DNA of 64,000 nucleotides from NCBI RefSeq assembly GCF_016918785.1, contig NZ_JAFFPT010000062.1:68447-132446 (forward strand). The letters run 5' to 3'. The translations under genes were made by a program, and so were the position numbers. Of the stretch, positions 21,459-33,892 are shown in pieces; position 1 is the first letter of the stretch, and each line of letters begins with the position of its first letter. The DNA is from Leptospira ainazelensis (GTDB lineage Bacteria; Spirochaetota; Leptospiria; Leptospirales; Leptospiraceae). The notes under the pieces were generated by a model. That model ran no database searches, was not told the DNA's origin, and saw only the letters and a list, made by a program, of their open reading frames with translations.

Positions 21459-23018
21459 ATGAACGAATCGAAAGACAATTCGAATACAAATCCGGACCCG
21501 GAAGAGATACAACGTTGTATTCGTCTATTGGAAACTCTTGCCGAAAGACCTGAACTTCTTACGTCGATTCCCGAAGAGGAACGAATCGCTTTGATGATAG
21601 TCTCCGGAAAAATATCGCGTCCCGATAGAAACGAAATTAGAATTCGAAACAAGACCATCAAACGTTCGAGAAGAAAAGAGACGGTAACCCAAGAAAAAAA
21701 AGCGAGAGCGTTGACCGGGATTCGTGTTGCGAGAACTGCCACGGTATTTAAGGCCCCTTTACAAATCGCGGATCAAACCGATATTTGGAAAAGTAAGGAC
21801 GCTCCCGAGCTCACTTCTCCTCGGAACTGCTACGTCTGCAAAAAAGAATATACAAAACTTCATTTCTTCTATGATTCCATGTGTTTGGAATGCGGAGATT
21901 TGAATTACAAAAAGAGATTTCAGATCGCGTCTCTTCACGGTCAAGTTGCGTTGATCACGGGTTCTCGGTTGAAGATCGGTTATCATTCCAGTTTGATGCT
22001 TTTGAGAGCGGGAGCCAAAGTGATCGCCACCACTCGTTTCCCCGTGGATGCGGCGATTCGTTTTTCGAAGGAATCCGATTTCAAGGATTGGTCCGATCGT
22101 CTTCAGATTTTCGGATTGGATCTAAGACATACGCCGAGTGTGGAACTTTTCGCGAGTTATATAGAAGAAACGATCGATCGTCTCGATATTCTGATCAATA
22201 ACGCCGCACAAACCGTAAGAAGACCTCCGGGTTTTTACGCGCATCTGATACAAGCGGAACAGACGGATTTTCAGGACTTACCTCCGGACGCGCGCAATCT
22301 TTTGAAGTTACATCAGGATTGCAAAGAGCGTCTAACGTCATTCGGCGGTCCGAACCTTGCTAACGAAACCGCACTTCCCGTAAGTTGGAACGGAAAAATC
22401 CCTGGAGTGGGGATTCGATCTTCGGCTCAACTTTCACAGATTCCGTATTCTCATGATAATTCTTTCGAATTGGAGACGGTGTTTCCGGAAGGACAAATGG
22501 ACGCCGATTTACAACAAGTCGATCTGAGAAAGACTAACAGTTGGAGGCTCAAGTTGGGAGAGATTCAGACTTCGGAAATGCTCGAAGTCCAACTTGTAAA
22601 CGCGGTAGCGCCCTTTGTTCTCTGCAATCGTCTGGTTTCTGTTATGCGAAGGGACAACACCGGTCAAAAACATATCGTAAACGTTTCCGCGATGGAAGGA
22701 AAGTTTCATCGTTTTAAAAAAGAAGATCGTCACCCTCATACAAATATGGCCAAGGCGGCGCTCAATATGCTGACTCATACATCGGCGAGCGATTTTGCCA
22801 AAGACGGAATTTATATGAACGCTGTCGATACCGGTTGGGTTACCGACGAAGATCCAGTCGAACTTTCCCAAAGAAAACAGGATCTTCACGACTTTCAACC
22901 TCCTCTGGACATCGTGGACGGAGCAGCGAGAGTCTGTGATCCGTTCTTTGACGGAATCCTTACGGGAAAACATTGGTGTGGAAAATTCTTAAAGGACTAT
23001 TTTCCGATCGATTGGTGA
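21459..23018 (+). CDS. SDR-fold protein with N-terminal zinc-ribbon, no catalytic Tyr
   Basis: The 519-residue product has a ~120-residue basic N-terminal region and a four-Cys cluster, [13 protein letters not shown] followed by [12 protein letters not shown] (~127-155), which looks like a zinc ribbon. A classical short-chain dehydrogenase domain follows (~158-515) with the cofactor motif [23 protein letters not shown], and VNVSAMEG. The YxxxK position reads T428-N-M-A-K432, so the general-base Tyr is replaced by Thr. Residues ~255-370 are an insertion relative to ordinary 250-residue SDRs. I recall long SDR proteins with the same Cys cluster in eukaryotes and some bacteria, but no proven activity. 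Monocistronic. Confidence 0.75.
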   Translation: MNESKDNSNTNPDPEEIQRCIRLLETLAERPELLTSIPEEERIALMIVSGKISRPDRNEIRIRNKTIKRSRRKETVTQEKKARALTGIRVARTATVFKAPLQIADQTDIWKSKDAPELTSPRNCYVCKKEYTKLHFFYDSMCLECGDLNYKKRFQIASLHGQVALITGSRLKIGYHSSLMLLRAGAKVIATTRFPVDAAIRFSKESDFKDWSDRLQIFGLDLRHTPSVELFASYIEETIDRLDILINNAAQTVRRPPGFYAHLIQAEQTDFQDLPPDARNLLKLHQDCKERLTSFGGPNLANETALPVSWNGKIPGVGIRSSAQLSQIPYSHDNSFELETVFPEGQMDADLQQVDLRKTNSWRLKLGEIQTSEMLEVQLVNAVAPFVLCNRLVSVMRRDNTGQKHIVNVSAMEGKFHRFKKEDRHPHTNMAKAALNMLTHTSASDFAKDGIYMNAVDTGWVTDEDPVELSQRKQDLHDFQPPLDIVDGAARVCDPFFDGILTGKHWCGKFLKDYFPIDW

Positions 23019-23170
23019 CCTTTTTCCGAAAGGTTTGAAATTTTAGAATATTCTAAAATACTTACTTTCGATCCGTTTTTATCCTATCGAAAATCAGCCT
23101 TTGTTTTTTGATCGAATTGTTTGTCCAAAGATCCGTCGACCTCCAAAAAAGCGAGCCGCTGAGTCTCAAA

Positions 23171-23540
23171 AAAATGTAGGAACTCCAATGAGAATTTAAG
23201 GGCGATCAGCCATTTAGAAACTTCGTCAACCGCTAAAGGGACGTAATCTGTAGGAACCATAACCTTACCCACAAAGTGGACTGAATCTTTAAAAGAATTT
23301 GTCGTAACAACGACAATCCTCCGTGAAAGCCGCGCGCCCCGCCCTGTTCTTGGGTGGCGGGGCGGGTGGCGGAAGACTCCCGGAGATTTTCCTATATCAG
23401 AAAATCAATATTTTGCAAGTAAAAAGTCTCGAATGTAGGAACTCCTACAAAAATTTTGATTGGGATCGCCCTGATTCGAAATCGTTTTTTTAACTTGTGG
23501 GTAAGAAGATGGTAGGAACTCCCGCCTTTTTATTACGAGC
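23171..23540 (-). repeat. Dispersed intergenic repeat, copy B (with GC-rich hairpin)
   Basis: Most of the 636-base gap between the SDR and helicase genes is repeat. In order on the plus strand it has half palindrome TGTAGGAACTCC (23175-23186), the end module GTCGTAACAACGACAATCC, the GC hairpin (CGCCCCGCCC 23335-23344 pairing with GGTGGCGGGGCG), ATCAGAAAATCAATATTTTG, the full palindrome TGTAGGAACTCCTACA (23434-23449), and CGAAATCGTTTTTTTAACTT. The part 23396-23505 is almost identical, inverted, to copy D at the window end (about four differences). It is in the opposite orientation to copies C and D. Confidence 0.8.
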
Positions 23541-23654
23541 TTACAGATTGTTGTCAGCTTTTAATGAAAACCCGTCCCCGCTTTAGGACAGGTTTTTGAA
23601 GCAGGATTTTTCTCATAAAATAAATCTAAGAAAAAGATATTTTGGAAAGAAATT

Positions 23655-24956
23655 TCAAAGTAAATCTTCCTCCTCGATCGTTTTTAATTTTCTAAAATAC
23701 CGAAAGAATTCGTTTTCAATCGTTTCTCTTCGGGAATTTTTAGCGGCGCCTAACACAAAGAGACGATCTTCAGCCCTGGAAAGTCCCACATAAAGAATTC
23801 TTCTTTCTTCTTCGATCGTTTCCAAGGGAGAATCGGGTCTTGCGTTCCAGCCGTCCGAAAGATCCACAAAGACTGTATGAAATTCCAAACCCTTGCTCGC
23901 GTGAATCGTCATCAGATATTCTTCGGGAATTCCCGCTCGCACATATTCTCCGATTCTAAAATTGGAACGGCATAGAATTTTTACGTTTCCATGCGAAGAA
24001 GGAATCGCTCGGAGGAGATACGGGGCGAGATCAGCGGTTTCTTCCATCGGAATCTTTCCCACCAATCCTTTTCCCTTTCTTGACGAGAGGATCTTCTTTT
24101 CGATTCGATTTTGATTTTTTCGGATCGGTATGTCCGATATTTGAATGATCTCCGGAAGGGACCGATAGTTTGTGTTTAAAAAATGAATCGCCGCTCCCGA
24201 AAAGAATTCTTTGAATTTTAAAAAAGGTTCCGAAGTCGCTCCTCGAAACGAATAGATACTTTGTGAGTCGTCGCCTACGACAGTAATCGAGGCGCTTTCC
24301 GATAAACACTGCAAAAACGAAAGTTGTTCCAGATCCGTGTCTTGAAATTCATCGACTAAAATTTTCTTTAGATTTTGTTTTGCGGGGAGGGTCCATTCTT
24401 CATCGGATTTTAGGCCGTCCAGAAAAAGAGTCACCAAATCCTCGAAATCCAAAAGAGAGTTTTCTTTTTTGTGGAGTTTATAAGAAAATTCTAATTCTTT
24501 TAACAATTCCGGAAAATTATCCCTTATATAAGATATGTTTTCGGCCCAGAAGAGTTCGTAAGGAATTCCTCCAACGAGAAATTTTTCCTGCCTTAAAAAT
24601 TCTCTGTAAAAAATATTTTTCTCTTCGGGCGGAAGAATTTTAGGTTTTTGCGTTTTGAATCTGGGATGCCATCGACCGAGAGCATAAAGACAGAACGCGT
24701 GAAACGTCTGCACTCGAATCGAATCCGACTTTGTTGTTTTTCGAATTCTTTCCGAAATTTCTCCGGCGGCTTTTTTTGTAAAAGTTAAGACCAAGATCGA
24801 TTCTTCCGGAAATAATTTATCCCTTAAAATCCGTTCCACGATTCCGACCATGGTGCTCGTTTTGCCGGAGCCTGCCGCGGCTACGACTTGAACAAATCTA
24901 GCGTTTTCATCAATCACCGTTTTCTGGGCCGGGCTGTATTGAATTTTTGATTTCAT
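23655..24956 (-). CDS. Compact UvrD/Rep-type superfamily 1 helicase
   Basis: The 433-residue product carries all core SF1A helicase motifs: [13 protein letters not shown] (Walker A), [10 protein letters not shown] (Ia), VDEFQDT (II), [15 protein letters not shown] (III), NTNYRS (IV), [15 protein letters not shown] (V) and [13 protein letters not shown] (VI). It is much shorter than UvrD or Rep (~670-720 residues) because the 1B and especially 2B insertions are reduced. It should be an ATP-dependent 3-to-5-prime DNA translocase; whether it unwinds DNA or strips proteins is unknown. GGAGGAGACG precedes the ATG. It stands alone. Confidence 0.87.
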   Translation of the reverse strand: MKSKIQYSPAQKTVIDENARFVQVVAAAGSGKTSTMVGIVERILRDKLFPEESILVLTFTKKAAGEISERIRKTTKSDSIRVQTFHAFCLYALGRWHPRFKTQKPKILPPEEKNIFYREFLRQEKFLVGGIPYELFWAENISYIRDNFPELLKELEFSYKLHKKENSLLDFEDLVTLFLDGLKSDEEWTLPAKQNLKKILVDEFQDTDLEQLSFLQCLSESASITVVGDDSQSIYSFRGATSEPFLKFKEFFSGAAIHFLNTNYRSLPEIIQISDIPIRKNQNRIEKKILSSRKGKGLVGKIPMEETADLAPYLLRAIPSSHGNVKILCRSNFRIGEYVRAGIPEEYLMTIHASKGLEFHTVFVDLSDGWNARPDSPLETIEEERRILYVGLSRAEDRLFVLGAAKNSRRETIENEFFRYFRKLKTIEEEDLL

Positions 24957-25486
24957 CGTCTCCTCCGTTTTTTACGGTTCCGAGAGGAGATCGGAAAACG
25001 GGTGAAAGTTTCCTTTTTTCCGTAAGAATGGATTCTTACAAAAAAAGAATTCACTTTAGGAGATTTCTGAATCCTAATTTGAATTTTCTTTTGATCACAG
25101 GTCTTGAAAAGTCCGGTTTCTCAAATTCAGAAGGCAGTGAGTTGGATCCGGTTTTATTTTCGATATTTTCTTTCTATCGGATAAGCTGAATGGAAATGGA
25201 AGAGGTTTTGTAAAATAAGTGACTGAATTGATTGGCCCATTGTATTTTCAAAAAAAAATGAGGGATCCGGAAAATCCGGATCAACCGGAAAAAGGCTGTA
25301 CTTCTTAAAAAAGAAAATCAAAGTTAGGACAGATTGATTCCAGGTTTTGATTGGAAGGGAAGTTTAGAATTTTCTCTGGACTTCGATGAGGATTCGTGAA
25401 ACGGCTTTTCCGATATCGATCGTAGGGATCCGGAAAAGATTTTTGGTCCGATTCAAAAGAATTCTCCAAAGAAAAGGTATAATAGA
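24957..25486. other. 530-base stretch with no convincing gene
   Basis: Between the divergent helicase gene and the small ORF at 25487 there are only low-quality reading frames. The stretch is AT-rich with a GAAAATCCGGATC region near 25270. It presumably holds promoters for both flanking genes. I see no repeat-family element in it. Confidence 0.3.
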
Positions 25487-25819
25487 ATGATGACTGAGAG
25501 CCCGATCCATATTCTTCCGAGAAAAAGAACCCGGTTTCGTGCGACGGTGGTCTCGATTCTCAATCATAAAAATCCGGAACAATCCAGGATCTTGCTGCAG
25601 GACATTTGTCTTCTTATTTCCGGAAAACCGGTCATTCAATCCCAACTATTTTATCTTTCCCGAAAGTTTTCTTCTATGGTTTTGAAATCCGGAGACGAAG
25701 TCGAATTTGACGCAAGGATCAAACCGGACAAAAAGGGAATCTCTTCCAATTCGATCCGTCTCAACTATCCAACGAAAATTTTCCGTTATAACCCGGGAAA
25801 AGAAAGGCTTCTATTTTGA
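25487..25819 (+). CDS. Small hypothetical protein
   Basis: This 110-residue protein has no signal peptide or membrane segment. The sequence alternates hydrophobic and charged residues (TRFRATVVSIL, SRILLQDICLLISG, VLKSGDEVEFDARI), suggesting a small beta-barrel of the OB type. I recognise no family. It lies about 100 bases upstream of the DedA gene on the same strand and may share its transcript. Confidence 0.55.
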   Translation: MMTESPIHILPRKRTRFRATVVSILNHKNPEQSRILLQDICLLISGKPVIQSQLFYLSRKFSSMVLKSGDEVEFDARIKPDKKGISSNSIRLNYPTKIFRYNPGKERLLF

Positions 25820-25917
25820 ACCTTTTACGAGTTTGACTTGTCTGCTTCCTCCGAAATTCTATCCTAAAATATTCAAACACAGTGAACCTGGCTCGTCTTT
25901 AGAGCAAGGGAGGAACC

Positions 25918-26562
25918 TTGGAAACCCTTAAGTTTTTTCTCGACTTCTTTTTGAACTTGGAAACGCATCTGGACACGATCATTCAGACGTATCAGAGCGG
26001 AACCTATATCATTCTTTTCTTAATCATCTTCGCGGAGACCGGTCTCGTGGTGACTCCGTTTCTACCGGGGGATTCCCTTCTTTTTGCGGTAGGAGCTTTT
26101 ATCGCAAGGGGCTCTTTGGATCTCACGAGCACTCTTATTCTTCTGATCATCGCGGCAATTTTGGGCGATACGGTAAATTATTCGGTGGGGAATTTTACCG
26201 GTGAAAGGATATTAGAAAAAGAGAAAATTCCCCTCATCAAAAAGGAACATTTGGAGAAAGCTCACCGTTTTTACGAGATTTACGGCGGAAAAACGATTAT
26301 CATAGCACGATTCATTCCGATTATTAGAACTTTTGCACCTTTTGTCGCCGGAATAGGGACCATGACCTATGTTAAATTTGTTGCATATAATGTGATCGGT
26401 GCGATTTTGTGGATCTCAATTTTTATCTTGGGCGGTTACTTTTTCGGAAACTTGGATTTTGTGAAAAGAAACTTTAAAATCGTTATTTTCGCAATTATCA
26501 TCATCTCGGTGATGCCGGCCGTCATCGAGTATCTAAAAGAAAGAAGAAAGGGTAGAATTTAG
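25918..26562 (+). CDS. DedA family membrane protein
   Basis: The 214-residue inner-membrane protein shows the DedA/SNARE-associated layout: [21 protein letters not shown] near residue 40, [15 protein letters not shown], and the conserved [19 protein letters not shown] with the essential Arg residues, then two further helices. DedA proteins act in lipid (undecaprenyl phosphate or phospholipid) translocation and membrane homeostasis. Translation starts at TTG 25918, seven bases after GGGAGG. Confidence 0.9.
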   Translation: METLKFFLDFFLNLETHLDTIIQTYQSGTYIILFLIIFAETGLVVTPFLPGDSLLFAVGAFIARGSLDLTSTLILLIIAAILGDTVNYSVGNFTGERILEKEKIPLIKKEHLEKAHRFYEIYGGKTIIIARFIPIIRTFAPFVAGIGTMTYVKFVAYNVIGAILWISIFILGGYFFGNLDFVKRNFKIVIFAIIIISVMPAVIEYLKERRKGRI

Positions 26563-26606
26563 AATTTTTCGAATCAAAAAGACCCGCCCGGATTTGTAGG
26601 TAAGCA

Positions 26607-27629
26607 GTGAACTTAAAAGAAAGCTTTATTACTAAATTCGCGGCGAGCGTCGTGAAACCACGATTCGAAATCTGGTTTGCGGTCGTTCTTATTCCTGAAA
26701 ATAAGCAGGCATTTTGGGTCCGTTATACAACTCTCAACCCCAAGGGGAAATCTGGTCTTTATCCGTCCGCGGTTCTCTGGGCTTCCTTTTTTGATATTCA
26801 AAAACCTGAAAATCATCGAACGGCGGTTCAATCTTTCCCTTATCAGAAGATTTCGATCGAAGAAAACTCGATCGAATTTCCGGGTGCGTCGGTCGGTCCC
26901 GATCACATGAAGGGAAAGATTCTGACCGGAAAAGGGGAGACACTCAGTTGGGATTTTGAATTTAAACACAAACTTGAACCGGCGGGACATCTTCCCCGTT
27001 GGCTGGACCGATCCCCGATTCCTAAAACGAGAAGTATCGTAAGTTCTCCTTTTACGGAAGTCTCGGGAACGATTGAGTTAAAGAATAAAAAATATACATT
27101 CAAAAAAGGGAATGGACATTTCAATCATATCTGGGGAACAAACCGAGTCGCCGAATTATTCTGGACCTTTGTTCCCAAGTTTGATAAGGATCCTGAAAAT
27201 TGGTCTTTGGAAATCGTTACGGTTCGTCCGCAACCTTTGGCTCCGACTCTGACGTTTGTGACCCTTCTAAGAGACGGTAAGCCGATTCATCAACATTCGT
27301 TTCTCCGTTCTCTGAGGAGTAAAACGATCGTATCGTATCCTAAACTTACCTTTCGAACTCGTTTGGACGACTATGAGATTTTTGTGGAAGGGGAAATGGA
27401 CCCGGTGCAAATCGGTTCTTATAACTATCGAGATCCGGATGGGAGTCCCAGATATATCGAACAAAGCGATATCGGAAGCGTTCGTTGTGTGATTTTGCAT
27501 AAAGGGAAGGAAATAATTCTGACTTCGAAACACGGAGCCGGGGTGGAGTTCCACGGTATGAAACCCTGGAGAGTCGATCACAAATATTTGGATCCTTACA
27601 GTGAAGATATCAAGGCCGACGCGGATTAA
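26607..27629 (+). CDS. Lipocalin-like protein of the AttH/tocopherol-cyclase type
   Basis: The 340-residue protein starts at GTG 26607 (GTAGGTAA upstream), 45 bases after dedA. It has no signal peptide. Features such as FWVRYTTLNP near the start, a central GNGHFNHIWGTNR and many short beta strands recall the two-lipocalin-domain fold of AttH, Svf1 and tocopherol cyclase, which bind or modify lipophilic molecules. This is a weak fold-level resemblance. If correct, it may handle a lipid together with DedA. I am not sure of the function. Confidence 0.6.
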   Translation: MNLKESFITKFAASVVKPRFEIWFAVVLIPENKQAFWVRYTTLNPKGKSGLYPSAVLWASFFDIQKPENHRTAVQSFPYQKISIEENSIEFPGASVGPDHMKGKILTGKGETLSWDFEFKHKLEPAGHLPRWLDRSPIPKTRSIVSSPFTEVSGTIELKNKKYTFKKGNGHFNHIWGTNRVAELFWTFVPKFDKDPENWSLEIVTVRPQPLAPTLTFVTLLRDGKPIHQHSFLRSLRSKTIVSYPKLTFRTRLDDYEIFVEGEMDPVQIGSYNYRDPDGSPRYIEQSDIGSVRCVILHKGKEIILTSKHGAGVEFHGMKPWRVDHKYLDPYSEDIKADAD

Positions 27630-27673
27630 AAGCGAGAAAAACGTCCCGTCTTTTTTTAAGAATTAAGAATTCG

Positions 27674-28834
27674 TTACGAATTCTCGGAGCGGTCTTTGCT
27701 CAGAAGCTCGACGTTCTTTTCGTAACGGTTTCTTTCTCCGGGCAGGTCCGATTTACCGGTAAGTTCGATTCCCAAAATCAGATGATTGTTTTTGTCTTTT
27801 TTAAACCAACGAATCAATCCATGAACCGTAAACGGCGCCTGCATACGAAAGAAGATGTCGAAAACAAAACCGTCTTGTTTTGGCAGAGTTTCGATCAAAT
27901 GAGCTTGATCGATTTTTACTTTGATTCCGCCGCGAGAAACCTCGAGTATTTGAAAACGTTCCACAGTTTTGATCGTGTTGGATTCTTTGATTCTTTCCAC
28001 CATATCCTGCGATAGGATCCTGAGTTCTTCTGCGTATTGTTCGGTAAGATTCCGTTCTTTGCTCTGAACCCAAATATAACCGATCGGAATTTTTTCATCC
28101 GCGTGATTCGTGTAAACGATCGGAACTATCAGCTCGGAAATAATTTTTTGATCTTTAAAATTTTTGATACAAGACGCGAGATCGTCGTCGATATCTTTTT
28201 CATAGTCGAGTCCGCCCGGAGAAGATTTTTTATAAGAATCAGGATCTTGAGTGTTTTCTATCAGAAGATATTTCCGGTTTTTTTTAACGATTTCGAATTT
28301 ACGATCCAGACCGGGTTTGAACGTATCTATATGGATAATGTCCTTGCTTTTCTGTTTGAGACGATTTTTGTAATCCTCAAAGTTTACTTTTACGAGAGTC
28401 GGAACGTTGAACATGTTCGTTTCGATGATCGTTTTTGAGGAAACGACATTCGTAACATAGACTTCGCCGGGTTGAACCATAAAACGTCGGTGTTCCCTGT
28501 TCTTTTTTGCGATCGCTAACTTTTCAACTTTGAGGGTGGCGTGCGATTTTTCAATTTTTTGCACGAGTACACATTCCAATTGAATGTATTTGGCAAGAAT
28601 CATAAAAAGAATAAAAGAATTATCCCCGGAAGAATCTTCGGGATTCAGAAGTTGGACAACGATCTTATCCCCGCCTTCGAGAATTTTTCTGATAACGGCC
28701 TTTTGATCGAACGGGTCGATTTTAAAAGTCAGTTCTTTATCAAAAAGATATTTAGTAATCACGTGATTTTTCTGTTCGATGGAAGTTATGATATCCATCT
28801 CTCGTTTCTCTTTTTGTAAGTATTCCATTCTCAT
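27674..28834 (-). CDS. DUF1577 protein with C-terminal PilZ-like domain
   Basis: The 386-residue protein matches the leptospiral DUF1577 type: an N-terminal beta-rich part (~25-170, with [19 protein letters not shown] and [15 protein letters not shown]), a middle part (~170-285) with [21 protein letters not shown], and a C-terminal PilZ-like region (~295-375, [13 protein letters not shown] then [20 protein letters not shown]). REHRRFMVQ resembles the RxxxR of c-di-GMP-binding PilZ domains and ILEVSRGGI the second PilZ motif, although they are far apart. It is probably a cytoplasmic c-di-GMP responsive or related signalling protein. Leptospira carry several paralogues. Confidence 0.72.
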   Translation of the reverse strand: MRMEYLQKEKREMDIITSIEQKNHVITKYLFDKELTFKIDPFDQKAVIRKILEGGDKIVVQLLNPEDSSGDNSFILFMILAKYIQLECVLVQKIEKSHATLKVEKLAIAKKNREHRRFMVQPGEVYVTNVVSSKTIIETNMFNVPTLVKVNFEDYKNRLKQKSKDIIHIDTFKPGLDRKFEIVKKNRKYLLIENTQDPDSYKKSSPGGLDYEKDIDDDLASCIKNFKDQKIISELIVPIVYTNHADEKIPIGYIWVQSKERNLTEQYAEELRILSQDMVERIKESNTIKTVERFQILEVSRGGIKVKIDQAHLIETLPKQDGFVFDIFFRMQAPFTVHGLIRWFKKDKNNHLILGIELTGKSDLPGERNRYEKNVELLSKDRSENS

Positions 28835-29309
28835 GTGTCTTTACTTTTATAGGAGCGTTTGATTTCAAAGGGTTTTGGTAAACGAAAATTAATATTGTCT
28901 AATTATAAAATGATAATGCTTGGTATAGTCGTATCCAGATGTGGATTCTTCTTTTTCAAAACTACAAATATGCATTTCTTCCGGAAGAACTCCTTTTCTT
29001 TGGAAAGAAAATGACTCAAAATTGTCATAAAATAATTTCCAAGAAAAATTTGGAGATTTAGGAACGCGATTTCGGGGAATTTCCAAAGGTAGATTTTGAA
29101 TTTATTTCAAGCAAAGACACTCTGGACGATCGTTGCCGGCGTTTTTTTATAAAATTCTTTCTAAAGAAGGGCTTTGGGCCTGAAAACGGACATCCGTTCT
29201 CAAAGAAAATTTGCCCGATTCGAGTAGTCCGTTTTCTGACTGTTGAAAAAATAGGCGAATTCGCACGCGGACCGGTCTAAATATCGAAAGGGCGGATTTT
29301 TGTTTTTAG
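28835..29309. other. 475-base stretch with no convincing gene
   Basis: This AT-rich stretch separates the leftward DUF1577 gene from the rightward small exported protein. It should hold promoters of both. The only ORF in it, 65 codons on the minus strand (28889-29086), has no recognisable features or ribosome site and I do not support it. Confidence 0.3.
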
Positions 29310-29648
29310 ATGAGTAAATTGATATCCATAAAACACAGAAAAATAGGCGCGCTCTTGAGTGTTTTTTTGATTCTTTTCTGTTCGGTTTTACTGATTCCTA
29401 TCATGGATTCCGGAAAAGATGCCTCACCAATTTCCGCCGCGAGCGAAAGTTCGGAAACTAACGAAGGTGAAAAGGAAAAAACTTCCGAACTGAAGTTGGA
29501 AGATTTGAATTCCTCCGATGATTCGTTTTTTCTCGGCGTTCCTTTTGAGATCGTTTCCTATTACGACCCTTCCGATTTTATTCTCCCTCAACTCTATTCT
29601 AAAATAGAAAATCCTCCGCCTGAAAAACTCTCCCCTTCTTCGATTTAA
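29310..29648 (+). CDS. Small membrane-anchored or exported protein
   Basis: The 112-residue product has basic residues then one hydrophobic helix ([20 protein letters not shown], ~12-31), followed by a Ser/Glu-rich acidic linker ([18 protein letters not shown]) and a Pro-rich end. It is either a secreted protein or an inner-membrane anchored one. It lies 41 bases before the SulP-carbonic anhydrase gene and may be co-expressed. No family is recognised. Confidence 0.55.
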   Translation: MSKLISIKHRKIGALLSVFLILFCSVLLIPIMDSGKDASPISAASESSETNEGEKEKTSELKLEDLNSSDDSFFLGVPFEIVSYYDPSDFILPQLYSKIENPPPEKLSPSSI

Positions 29649-29689
29649 TCTATTTCGGATTAACCGGTTTTGTTCCGGTGGGAGTTTTT

Positions 29690-31918
<2,229 letters not shown>

Positions 31919-31935
31919 AAGAATAACCTTGCGAA

Positions 31936-31983
31936 AGAGAATGCGAAACGATCTCATCGACGTGATTTTGTTCCGCATTCTCT
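31936..31983 (+). terminator. Hairpin after the SulP-carbonic anhydrase gene
   Basis: AGAGAATGCG (31936-31945) pairs perfectly with CGCATTCTCT (31974-31983) 18 bases after the stop codon. The loop is 28 bases and the tail is CTTAAAA, so it is terminator-like but lacks a strong U-tract. Confidence 0.45.
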
Positions 31984-32053
31984 CTTAAAAGGCCTTAAGT
32001 CATAGGCCAACTTTTTCCATTGACAAGCGACGAGGTGAAGTAAGCTGGACTCT

Positions 32054-32428
32054 ATGAGTTCGGCAATTTTTAAAACATGGATCGCTCTTACGATACTTTC
32101 CATTTTTGTTTTAATCTTTGATTGCGGACCGGTTTGTGAATTCGATTCCAAACTTACGAAAGAAATTCAATCCTCGGCGCCTTGTCATCAGGAGCAAAAT
32201 TCGGAAGAAGCTCCCGGTTGCGAATGGGACGCCGGTTCTATCGCACTTTCCGAAAACGATTCGCAATCCTTTAAACTTTTAAAAGAATTTTTTCCTCTTC
32301 ACTATAGATCCGCCGATTTACTTTTTTCTTATGTTTCGATTTTTTATTTTAAAAAATTCTTATCTAATGATTCTAAAAAAAAATCGATCGCTCTTCTGAT
32401 CCTATCTATCGTTCGTATTCTCATTTAA
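32054..32428 (+). CDS. Small Cys-containing membrane protein at head of RND operon
   Basis: The 124-residue product has an N-terminal helix (IFKTWIALTILSIFVLIFDC), a hydrophilic acidic middle with Cys and His residues (GPVCEFD, SAPCHQEQ, APGCEWD), and a second hydrophobic stretch at the C-terminus (KSIALLILSIVRIL). The Cys/His placement could bind metal. It is 108 bases upstream of the TolC-like gene and probably in the same operon as the CzcA-like pump. I do not recognise the family; a metal-binding accessory role is only inferred from context. Confidence 0.6.
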   Translation: MSSAIFKTWIALTILSIFVLIFDCGPVCEFDSKLTKEIQSSAPCHQEQNSEEAPGCEWDAGSIALSENDSQSFKLLKEFFPLHYRSADLLFSYVSIFYFKKFLSNDSKKKSIALLILSIVRILI

Positions 32429-32536
32429 GATTTCCTTGTATTCTATTTTCTCCCGAAGAAGAGGTTTTTTATCAGTTCAATCGGATGGATCTGAAAAATC
32501 GGGAGAATCGATCTTCATTTCAAGGAGGTATACTTT

Positions 32537-33892
32537 ATGAAATTAGAACGAAATCGTTTCCATTTATTCGATCTTAGTCGAAGGTTTTTTAATTCAGGGA
32601 GAATTTTACGGCAAAGGAACGTTGTCTTTATTCTTTCGTTTTTGATCGTAATCGCGGCGCCGTTTTCGATCGATTCTAATTCTTCCAAGGAATTGGATAT
32701 ATCGTCTATTCTGAGTTTGGCGGAAAAAAATTCTCCCTTGCTCATTTCCCTCAATGCGGACCTGGAAACTCTTTTTTATCAAAGAAAACAACAAGGTAAA
32801 ACTCAAAATCCTTTTGTGACGATGGATTATGGACAGAGAACCGCCGCAGGAGGAGTAGGTTCGGAATACGCGATGCAATTCGAACAACCCATTTATTTCC
32901 CGGGCCGTAAAGAATTACGTCAGATCTTAGTCGATAATGATTCCCGCATCAAGGAGATTCAGTTGGCCGAAGCGAGTAACTCGATTCGTTTTAACGCGCT
33001 TAAGTTCGCTTATCGATATCTCGTTTCAGCGAGTAAAAAAGATCACGTTCAGGAAAGGCTTCGAAGGCTTTCGATCATCGAAAGTTATATTCGAGCGAGA
33101 CCTTTTATCACTCCTCAGGCGAAAACGGATCTGTTTATCATTCAGAGAAAAATTTTAGCGCTTAGAAAACACTTTAACGATTTGGAATTGGATGCGAACA
33201 AACAATACGAAGCGATGAATCTTTATCTTATGCTGGAAACCGCGCCGTCGGTTAGAATTCCGTTTTTTTCGGAAGGTGTTAAGTTCGATTTTAAGGAACT
33301 CCAAGACAAAGCGGTTTCTCGAAATCTAACGATTCTGGCGGCCAGGAGTGAAATTGAAAAGGCTAAAACGGAACTCAATATCGCCAATTTAGAAAAGTAT
33401 CCGGACTACTCGATTGTCAGTCAGGTTGGCGAGGACAGATCCGGGGTTGCGAACCGATTTTACGACGTCGGCGTAAAGTTTAAACTTCCGGTTTGGGATC
33501 AATTCCAAAATAAAGTTTCCGCAGCGGAGACTAACGTTAAGTCCAAACAAAGTCTTTTGACTCATCAGGAAAATTTAGTAAAAACCTCGTTTAGACAGGC
33601 CTTCTTGGACTACGAACAGGCAAAAATAAATCTTAAACTTTTCAATCTATCCAAGTTAGACGAAATTGAACGAGATCTGAATTACGCGGACGTAGAGTTT
33701 CGAAAGGGCAGAATTCTGATGATGAGTTATTTGGAACTCGAAAATCAACTCCACGAAACCCATCACGCAATCCTGGACGCTCAGATCGCTCACGTGGAAA
33801 TGCTTTTGAATCTGCTCTACGTTTCAAACGAAAAAGAAATTATAGGAACCTTTAAACATGCTGTCCAGACTTTTGAATATCAGCTTAAATAA
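32537..33892 (+). CDS. Outer-membrane efflux protein, TolC/CzcC type
   Basis: The 451-residue protein starts at ATG 32537 after a strong AAGGAGG site. A basic N-terminus and one helix ([15 protein letters not shown], ~36-50) form a long signal peptide. The rest is the two-repeat coiled-coil architecture of outer-membrane efflux proteins: [17 protein letters not shown], long helices, [22 protein letters not shown] in the second half. It should form the outer-membrane exit duct of a tripartite heavy-metal efflux system. Its last 35 bases overlap the RND pump gene, so the two are translated together. Confidence 0.87.
   Translation: MKLERNRFHLFDLSRRFFNSGRILRQRNVVFILSFLIVIAAPFSIDSNSSKELDISSILSLAEKNSPLLISLNADLETLFYQRKQQGKTQNPFVTMDYGQRTAAGGVGSEYAMQFEQPIYFPGRKELRQILVDNDSRIKEIQLAEASNSIRFNALKFAYRYLVSASKKDHVQERLRRLSIIESYIRARPFITPQAKTDLFIIQRKILALRKHFNDLELDANKQYEAMNLYLMLETAPSVRIPFFSEGVKFDFKELQDKAVSRNLTILAARSEIEKAKTELNIANLEKYPDYSIVSQVGEDRSGVANRFYDVGVKFKLPVWDQFQNKVSAAETNVKSKQSLLTHQENLVKTSFRQAFLDYEQAKINLKLFNLSKLDEIERDLNYADVEFRKGRILMMSYLELENQLHETHHAILDAQIAHVEMLLNLLYVSNEKEIIGTFKHAVQTFEYQLK

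Noticed and set aside
23084..23272. 62-codon minus-strand ORF
   Set aside because: It overlaps the left part of repeat copy B and has no ribosome site, domain or compositional support.
24947..25189. 80-codon plus-strand ORF after the helicase start
   Set aside because: It overlaps the helicase gene start antisense and has Ser/Phe-rich random composition.
28889..29086. 65-codon minus-strand ORF
   Set aside because: No ribosome site, signal or family features; it probably arises by chance in an AT-rich promoter region.
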